Positions 56,361 through 64,000 of a DNA stretch of 64,000 nucleotides are shown here, piece by piece (the first letter of the stretch is position 1; each line of letters starts with the position of its first letter). Both the position numbers and the translations under genes were made by a program. Source of the DNA: Notamacropus eugenii (lineage: Eukaryota; Chordata; Mammalia; Diprotodontia; Macropodidae). The notes below the pieces were generated by a model. It was not told the DNA's origin and did not search any database. It worked only from the letters and a program-made list of their open reading frames with translations. The stretch lies in assembly GCF_028372415.1 (NCBI RefSeq), contig NC_092879.1:97531067-97595066 (forward strand). Direction: 5' to 3'.

Positions 56361-58214
56361 GAAAGGCAGCCTCAAGAACTCACCATCTGACAAAAACTGC
56401 TGGGAAAACTAGATAACAGTGTGGTGGAAACTGTGCATAGATCAATGCCTGAAACTGTACACCAGAATAAAGTCTAAATGGGCACACAATCTAGGTATAA
56501 AGGCTGATACTATGAACAAATTAGGGGAGCAAGGAATAGTGTATTTGTCAGATTTATGGAGAATGGAGAAATTTATGACCAAAGAAGAGATAGAGAACAT
56601 TATGAAGTGCAAAATGGTTCATTTTGGTTACATTAAGTTGAAAAGTTTTTGCACAAGCAAAACCAAGCAACCAAGGTTAGGAAGGAAGCAGAAAACTGGG
56701 AAAGAATTTCTGCAACTAGTCTCTATGATAAAGGCCTCATTTCTAAAATATATAATTGAGTCAAATTTACAAGAATACAAGTCATTTCTCAATTGATAAA
56801 TGGTCAAAGGATATGAGCAGGCAATTTCTGGAGAAAGAAATTAAAGATATCTACATTCATTTGAAAAATTGTTCTAAATCACTATTGATCAGAGAGATTC
56901 AAATCAAAACAACTCTGAGCTACCATATCACCTATCAGAGTGGCTAACATGACAGAACAGGTAGATGATAAATGCTGGAGATGTGGGAGAGTTGGAACAC
57001 TAATTCATTGTTGTTGGAGCTGTGAGCTGATTTAACCATTCTGGAGAGCAATTTGGAACTATGCCCAAAGGGCTAAAAAAATGTGCATACCCTTTGACCC
57101 AGCAATACCACTTCTAGGACTGCATCCCAAAGACATAAAAATGGGAAAAGTACGCACATATACAAAAGTATTTATAGCAGCTCTTTACGTGATGGCCAAA
57201 AACTGTAAATCAAAGGGATGCCCATCCATTGGAGAATGGCTGACCAAGTTGTGGTACATAAATGTAATGGAATACTACTGTGCTATAAGAAATAATGAAC
57301 AGGAGGACTTCAGAGAGGCTTGTAAGACTTATATGAACTGATGCTGAGTGAAAGGAGCAGAACTAGGAGAACTTTGTACACAGCAACAACCACAGTGTGC
57401 GAGGAATTTTTCTGGTAGACTTAGTCCTTCATAGAAAAGAATGGACCTAAAAAAATACAAATGGACTTCTGAGGCAAAGTGCCTTCCACATCCAGAGAAA
57501 GAACTATAGAATTGGATCGCAGAGTGAAGCAGACCATTTGCTCTTGTGTTATATTTTGTTTTGTTTTATGGTTCCTCCCATTCATTTTAATTTTTCTATT
57601 CAACATGACTAAGGTAAAAATGTATTTAATAGGAACGTATATGTGGAACCTATATAAGATTGTCTCAGAGAGGGAGTGTGGAGGGAGTGGGGAAGGAGGG
57701 GGAAAATCTAAGATATATGGAAGCAGTTGTAGAACACTGAAAACAAATAATTTTCTAAAAAAGACTTATTTGAACTGATGCAGAGTGAAATGAGCAGAAC
57801 CAAGAGAACATCATACACAGTAACAGCCACAGTGTGTGAGGACTGTGAGGACAGACTCAGCGCTTCACAGCAGTACAAGGATCTAAAACATTCTCAAAGG
57901 ATTTGAGGCAAAATGCCATTCACATCTACAGAAAAAACTATGGAATCAGAACGCAGCATGAAGCAGAATATTTTCTCTTGTGTTATGTTTTGTTTTGCTT
58001 TTCTTTTGATTTCTCTTATTTGTTTTGATTCTTCTATGTAACATGACTAATGTGAAAATGTATTTAATGGGAATGTATGCATAGAACCTATATAAGATTT
58101 CATGCTGTCCCGGGGAGGGAGGGCGAAAGGAGGGGAAGAAAATTTAAAACCCAGGGAAGTGATTGTTCAAAGCTGAAAACAAATTAATAATAAACAAAAA
58201 AAGAAAGGCAGCCC
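56360..58214 (+). mobile_element. L1 with two successive 3' ends in one target duplication
   Basis: ORF2 C-terminal sequence starts near 56386 (KWAHNLGIKADTMNKLGEQG, TKEEIENIMKCK) and runs to a 3' UTR ending at about 57765. A second, different 3' end follows directly (57767-58195), starting again inside the GACTTATTTGAACTGATGC segment. AGAAAGGCAGCC occurs at 56360-56371 and 58202-58213 and brackets the whole block. Confidence 0.85.
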
Positions 58215-58860
58215 CATGGCTATAGGAGCTCTTAAAGACCCTCTTCCAAGTCAAAGAGGGAGTGTAATCCTAATCTGCCAAGGGAGGACCCACATTAACA
58301 GAACCACAGAATCTCCAACTATTGATATCAGAATAAACACTTTCCATACACACATTTAACAATTAAAACATTTTTCCAATTGTCAAGCATTACTGTTCCC
58401 TGCCTCCTATCTCCCATCACACACCCCACCTCCCACTGGAAAACAAACAAACAAAACAAACTTTGTAACCAATATGCAGAGTTAAACAAAACAAACTCCT
58501 CACTGGCTGTACCTTCAAATTCTGCAGCCTGGGCTCTTCACTGCTGTGTCTGGAAGTGGGGAGCCTGCTTTAGGGCTGCTTCATCACTTGGAATCATGGT
58601 TAATCACTGCTTTGCTCTGTTTGTCTTTCAAAGTCATTTGGTTTTACAATGTTGATCTTAGAGCATAAAACTATAAACCTACTTCAGGAGTGTTGTCACC
58701 AAAAAAAAAAAATCAAAAGTAGATGAATATTTAAACACAGGAAGAATGACTAGGGATCAGCTAATTTCCTAGCAGGGAAAGATAAGTGGGAAACCTTGGG
58801 ATCAAGGCCTTGCTTAGGCTTCCATCATGAAGCTTAACCACACGCCAGGTGTGAGACACC
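58215..58860. other. Stretch without recognised features
   Basis: Contains only short A-rich runs. Confidence 0.45.
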
Positions 58861-58864
58861 AGAG

Positions 58865-59065
58865 GAAGGGACTTGGCATCAGGAAGGTCTGACTTCATAG
58901 CCAGTCTCAGACACTGACTAGCTGTGTGGCCCTGGTCAAGCCTCAGCGTCCTCATCTGTAAAATGGAGCGCTTAGCTCCCCAGGCTGTCATGAGGGGCAC
59001 ATGAGCCAAGACACACATATCCCTCTGCAAACCTCCAAGCACTATGTAAGTGACAGCCACTGTCT
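58865..59065 (+). repeat. MIR-family SINE
   Basis: CTAGCTGTGTGGCCCTGGTC, CCTCATCTGTAAAATGGAGC and a diverged core. Confidence 0.8.
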
Positions 59066-59289
59066 TCATTCTCATTCTCACTAATTTAAATGGTCCCATG
59101 ATTTAGATAAGAGTCTCCACTATCATCATAGGAGTCAGCCCCAAATTCAAATACACCTGTGCAATGAAACATATTATCATTTACTCAGGGCCCAATGGGC
59201 TTATGGAGGGAAAAAACCCCTTCCCAACACCCAACACGGCTGTCTCTGAAGAGCCACACTTCTCCAAGTCCAGAGACATGCCCAGAGCA

Positions 59290-59550
59290 CCAATAAGGAT
59301 AAAAATAGCTAGCATTTATAGCACACCTACTGTGGGCCAGGCACTGTACAGACACTTTACAAACACTCATTTGCTCCTCACAACAACCAGGAGAGGTAGG
59401 TGCTCTTAGGATCCCACATTTTACAGCTGGGGAAACTGAGGTAGGCAGTCATTCAGTGATTTGCCCAAGGTCACCCAGCTAGTCAATGTCTGAGGCTGCC
59501 TTTGAATGCAGGTCTTCCTGCCTCCAGGCCTGTCTGTGGCGCCACCTAGC
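59290..59550 (-). repeat. MIR-family SINE, nearly full length
   Basis: AATAGCTAGCATTTATAGCA, TTTTACAGCTGGGGAAACTG, CAAGGTCACCCAGCTAG, then CCACCTAGCGGC at the head. Confidence 0.88.
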
Positions 59551-60739
59551 GGCTACTTTGAAGGATGTAGAAATGACTGATGATTGTCCATGATCTTTTT
59601 TAAGTCCATCGCCAAGGGCTTCCCCTCTTCCAGGGCCTCCAAGCAGCTTCCTGCACCTGGAAAGAAAAATCCAAACTCCAAACATGGTGGCTTGTTCAGC
59701 TTCCTCTCCACCTGTCTTGTAGCAAAAGAGTGAAAAAATAATAACAGAACATCCAGTGATTTAGCTGACTAATATTCCTCCACATCCATCCCATTGAGAT
59801 GGGGGAGAAAAACAAAGAAGAAAAATGTCCATGGTCTCTCTCTTTGTTTGAGTTGATGATGGTCAAGTCTCCCAGGTCCACCTTTATCCTTTTAAGACAA
59901 AGGAGAGGGGAGGCAAGAGGAGCCCGGGGCCAGGGGGGCCACCTGGACACCCAGGGCTGCTCCCCCATTCGTCTACTTCTTTGGAGAGACGCACTCTCCA
60001 AAACAGTGCCTGGCAGCAGCACAGGCCTTTATGGACCTGAGATGTGGACGTGACAGGAGGAATAACTCCAATTGGCAAATTGGAAACTTCCACAGTTTAG
60101 AAATCACTCTTTGCACAAGGGTTGAGGGGCTGGGAGGGGAGCTCTGCATATATTTCTATTTGTAAAAATAAATCCTTGATTTCTCTTTGAAGTCTCCACT
60201 CATGATCGTTTCTCCCTTCAATCTTTGAAAGAAAAAGATACTCAGAGAATAACTTTGTCCTTCCCCCATGCAGTCGTCAAATTTACCACTGTCCCAGAAA
60301 CTGTTTTGGAATTGCAGCCAATAACCTGCATTCATTTACTTTAGGGAAAGAGTGGAGGGTATGGGGCACATTGAAACTGATTGAATGCCATGGGCCTGAG
60401 GAGCAACCAGTGTGGAAACCTGCTCTACACATGCAAAATGGCCACTTATCTGAAACTCAGAGTCCCAGAAAGTTTCCTGGAGCACTCTGGGCATCAGTGA
60501 CTTCCCCATGCTCACACATCAGAGAGATAAGCTGAGTCCCGTTCCTTCTGCTTCTTTCCCAGGCCAATGCTCTTAACTGTGACAGGACTCACTATCCCTC
60601 CAAGGTCTCTGATGTTCTGTGCATTTCCCATTCAGTCAATCATCAAGCTGTAGCCTTTGCTTCAGAGTTGTTGTGTGTCCCAAATCACTGTCCCACTAAT
60701 TATAGATTCTGAATTCTGATTCTGTACCTTTGAAGTAGT

Positions 60740-60925
60740 TGAGAAATGGAGTGTGGTACAGTGGCCAAAGCTCTGGTCTAGGAATCAACACCTAAGTCCT
60801 GATTCGCCCACATACTGTCGATGTGCCTTTCAATGTATCACCTCACTGGACCTCAATTTCCCCATCTATAAATTGGGGATAATAGAATTTGCACTTCCAA
60901 ATTCACTGAGTTCTAATAAAAAACC
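60740..60925 (+). repeat. MIR-like SINE
   Basis: GGTACAGTGGCCAAAGC head, CCTCAATTTCCCCATCTATA core; A-rich end. Confidence 0.65.
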
Positions 60926-61069
60926 TAATAGAAACCAGTAATACTGAAGAAAAAAGGTAAGTGTGAAATTTCTCCCAGAACAGAATGACACAACAGTCCA
61001 AGATCAAAAGGGAACCAGAAGAAAAGAGAAAATAAGTTCTAAGGAAATAATCAGTAAATACATTTCAAG

Positions 61070-61260
61070 ATTGGTATGTTGTGATAGGAAGAGTGCTGGG
61101 CTGCCCAGGGGCCAGGAAGCCTGGCCCTGGCATTTTATTCCCTGGTGGGCCTCCTGAGGGGCACCTAATGCCCTGGGCCTCAGTTTCCTCATCTGCAATG
61201 TAAGGAGACCAAACAAGATTCCATTTGCCTTGTAACAGTTATGACTGTACAAAACTCTTC
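61070..61260 (+). repeat. MIR-like SINE
   Basis: GGAAGAGTGCTGGGCTGCCC and CCTCAGTTTCCTCATCTGC. Confidence 0.65.
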
Positions 61261-61569
61261 AATTGGAAATGTGCAAAATTAATGTATAATTTGATGGCAA
61301 AGTGTGCAAAGCTACTACTTTTTTGACCCAAGTAGGTAGTCCTATGGGAACTGACTGAATCTAGACTGTTCTTTCTTGGAGGGAGATTCCTTGGATCTGC
61401 CCCCTCAGAGGACTGGGCTGCTCTGAGGCTTGGGCCCTCCCTCCCTCCCTCAGTCTCTCTTTCAGTCCGTCTGTCTGACTATATGTACACATAAGCGTGC
61501 ACATATGTGCATGTACTTATTTATATAAACACATGTATAAATGGGATATCTTCATTACCATATTGGAGA

Positions 61570-61640
61570 AGTAGGAAGGCAAGGTGGTGAAAAAGCTGGT
61601 CAGGAAGACCTGGGTTCAAGTCTGACCAACATGCTGTGTG
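61570..61640 (+). repeat. SINE head fragment
   Basis: GGCAAGGTGGTGAAAAAGC and AGACCTGGGTTCAAGTCTGA. Confidence 0.5.
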
Positions 61641-62707
61641 ATGGTGCCTCCGTCCACTAACACTAACAGCGGCAGAGCAGATGTCCATCAGTCTTGATAC
61701 AGGGAGCTCCTTACCCAGAGTTCCCTTTCCGCTATTAAAAATAGAAAAGGACAACAACAACAAGGCCTTTGTCTCCTCCTTGACCCCGATCTCATCCGAG
61801 GGCACCAGAGGCCTGCACGGCCTCCCTCACTTTAATCCAATTCACTTGCATGTTGCGGCCTCACCGCCCAGCAAACGGAAAGCAAACAGCAACCCCAGGA
61901 GAGGTGGCCCTTCTACCTGCACAAGTGATCCCAGTCTATCCCATTGCCCCCAGCAGAATGCTCCCTTCATCATAAGCACTCTTTCACTTAGCTCCTGCCT
62001 CTTCCTGTCTCCTGGCTGCTTTCTTACTGCCTACAAACATGATCGTGTCTCCCCCATCCTCAAAAGCCCCTGACTTTCTCCAATGACCCCCACTAGCAGC
62101 CCATATCTCTCTTCCATTTGGAGAAAGTCATCTAGAACCTGCCACTTTCTGTCTTCTTCCTCTCTGCTCTGCTCTGCTCTCTGTAGTCTGGTTTCCAACA
62201 TCAATCATTCCATCAAAAGGGCTCTCTCCAAAGTTGCCAATGATCTCTTAAATGCCAAAGTCAATGGCCTCTTCTCAATTCTCATCCTTCTTGACCTCTT
62301 TTCACCCTTCCAACATTGTTCTCTATTCTCCCTGATATTCAGTTCTTTCTAGGACCCCAGGACCCTTTCTTATGGCACTGCTCAGTCCTGGATCTGTTAC
62401 CACTGATCTGAGCACCCCTAAGGCTCATTTGTTGGATCTGCAGCCAGGTCAGGCCTGGTAACCAAGGGTATCCTACAAGATTCTGTCCTGCACCCTCTTC
62501 TCTTCTCTTTCTATATTATTTTACTTGATGATCTCCTCAGCTCCCATGAAATCAACTGTCATCTCTATGCAAATGACTGTCAGATCGTTTGATCCAGCCA
62601 TAACCTCTCTGCAAATATCCACTCTCACATCTCAAACCAAATGTCTTGTAGACATCTTAAACTCAACATATCCCAAACTGACTCTACCTTTCCCCTAACC
62701 CTTCACC

Positions 62708-63010
62708 TAGGGTAGCTAGGTGGTGCAGTGGATAGAGCACCAGTGCAGGATCTGAGTTCAAATCTCACCTCAGACACTTGACACTCACTAGCTGTGTGAC
62801 CTTGGGCACACTTAACCCCAATTGCCTCATCCTGGGTCATCTCCAGTCATCCTGATGAATATCTGGTCACTGGATTCAGATGGCTCTGGAGGAGAAGTGA
62901 GGCTGGTGACCTGCACAGCCCTTACTCACTCAAAACAAAGTCAAGTGCAAGTCATGTCGGTATTTCTTTGATGACATGGTCTTCTTCGGCAACGAAGGAC
63001 AAACACACAC
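62708..63010 (+). repeat. Full-length marsupial RTE-type SINE with target duplication
   Basis: Head TAGCTAGGTGGTGCAGTGGA, body CTAGCTGTGTGACCTTGGGC, tail CTTCTTCGGCAACGAAGGAC ending ACACACAC. AACCCTTCACC before and AACCTTTCACC after are the duplicated target. Confidence 0.92.
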
Positions 63011-63142
63011 AACCTTTCACCTTCTCCTAAATTGCATAGTACTGTTTAGGGCACCATCTTTCTAACCTCCCAGCTCCCAATCTAGGTGTCAGCCCTGGCT
63101 CCTCACTCTATATCATCCCTCACCCTGTTGCCAAGTCTTGTC

Positions 63143-63284
63143 TTTTTTGTTTTTGGAACCAACTGTGGTTAAGTGACCTGCCCAGGGTCCCACAGATGGT
63201 AAATGTCTGTGGCTGAATTTGAACTCTGGTCCTCCTGACCCCGGGGCTGGTGCTCTATCCACTGCACTATCTAGCTGCCCCCGC
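63143..63284 (-). repeat. SINE with exact 12-bp target duplication
   Basis: Reverse SINE with a T-rich end and CACTATCTAGCTGCCCC at its head. CCAAGTCTTGTC is repeated exactly at 63131-63142 and 63285-63296. Confidence 0.95.
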
Positions 63285-63680
63285 CCAAGTCTTGTCAATT
63301 CTACTTCACAATACCTCTTTACTGTTCTCTCCTCTGACACAGCCATTACCTTAACACCTAGCCTACTGCAATAATCTTTGGGTTGGTGTGTGGGTCTCAA
63401 GTCTTTCCCCACTCTAGCCCACCCTCTACTGGGCTCTCAGAGTGATCTTCCTAAAGTGCAGGTTCTGCCATGTCAACCCCTTACTCAATAAAATCCAGCG
63501 GCCCCCCGCATTACTGCCAGGATCAAATACAAAATCCTCTGTTTGGTTTTTAAAGTCTTTCCCAACCTTTCCAGTCTTCTTATCTGTTACTACCCTTCAA
63601 GTCTCAATGATCCATTGTCACTGGGCTCCTTACTATTATTCACACAACACATTCCATCTCCTGACTCCAAGTATTTTTCT

Positions 63681-64000
63681 AAATGTATTTATTTCATTAA
63701 ATACTTCCCAATTACATGTAAAAAACATTTTAACACAAATTGTTTAAAAATTTCAGTATCCAAATTTTCTTTTGCCTTTCCATCTCTCCCCCTGAAAACA
63801 CAAGCAATTTGATATTGATTATGTATGTGAAGTCATAAGAAACATATTTCCTTGTTAACCATGTTATAAAAGAAAAATAAAATGACAAAGTATCCTACAA
63901 TCTGCATTCAGCATTCAGTTCTCTGTCCAGACATGGAGAGTATTTTTCATCATGGGTCCTTTGGACTCCAAGTGTTTTCACTGGTTGTTCCCATGCCTGG
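63681..64000 (-). mobile_element. L1 3' UTR, runs off the right edge
   Basis: Reverse of the marsupial L1 3' end: TTCCCAATTACATGTAAAAA, AGCAATTTGATATTGATTAT, TTTTTCATCATGGGTCCTTT. A different 3' UTR type from the other L1 copies here. Confidence 0.85.

Larger units (their letters stand above)
61800..63680 (+). mobile_element. L2 LINE carrying two SINE insertions
   Basis: L2 RT text CCAATGATCTCTTAAATGCC and CTTCTTGACCTCTTTTCACC, then AACTCAACATATCCCAAACT, TAGGTGTCAGCCCTGGCTCC, GTGCAGGTTCTGCCATGTC and ATCAAATACAAAATCCTCTG, in L2 order. Interrupted at 62708 and 63143. Confidence 0.82.

Overview
This is a mammalian genomic window, almost certainly marsupial. The evidence is the repeat content: Mar1-type SINEs whose bodies or tails match the RTE-derived marsupial family, L1 3' ends of the type abundant in marsupials, a HAL1 (ORF1-only half-L1), many MIR/CORE-SINEs, and long stretches of L2 and CR1/L3. 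There are no bacterial or viral operons. These family assignments come from recognised sequence, not from a database search, and the species is not identified.

The left half (about 1.1-35.6 kb) is occupied by one spliced protein gene on the minus strand. I could read 22 coding exons. All 21 adjacent junctions agree in reading frame, although one donor (exon 7) is a best guess. The product has an OTU deubiquitinase-type domain (exons 1-6/7), a linker, a Tudor domain (exons 9-11) and a long Pro/Gln-rich C-terminal region (exons 12-22). It closely resembles the OTU-Tudor part of ALG13 (TDRD13). The gene starts in a CpG island at 35.1-36.2 kb with a GCCGCCATG start context. No glycosyltransferase exon is visible in the 28 kb upstream, so in this locus the OTU-Tudor part looks like a stand-alone gene. 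The 3' end lies beyond the left edge.

Just upstream of that promoter, on the plus strand at 37.6-37.9 kb, is a likely terminal exon (splice acceptor, a 39-codon open segment, stop, AATAAA signal) of a second gene that I do not recognise.

The right half (38-64 kb) is a dense repeat graveyard: L2 elements in both orientations, CR1/L3 reverse transcriptase fragments, several 5'-truncated L1s with clean target-site duplications, a hAT transposase remnant on the minus strand (45.4-46.6 kb), a hAT MITE with an 8-bp target duplication, nested SINEs, and long TC/GA microsatellites. Two minisatellites appear to have grown out of L2 3' ends: an approximately 40-bp unit at 47.5 kb and a 20-bp unit at 51.05-51.79 kb. 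No retroviral element was recognised with confidence.
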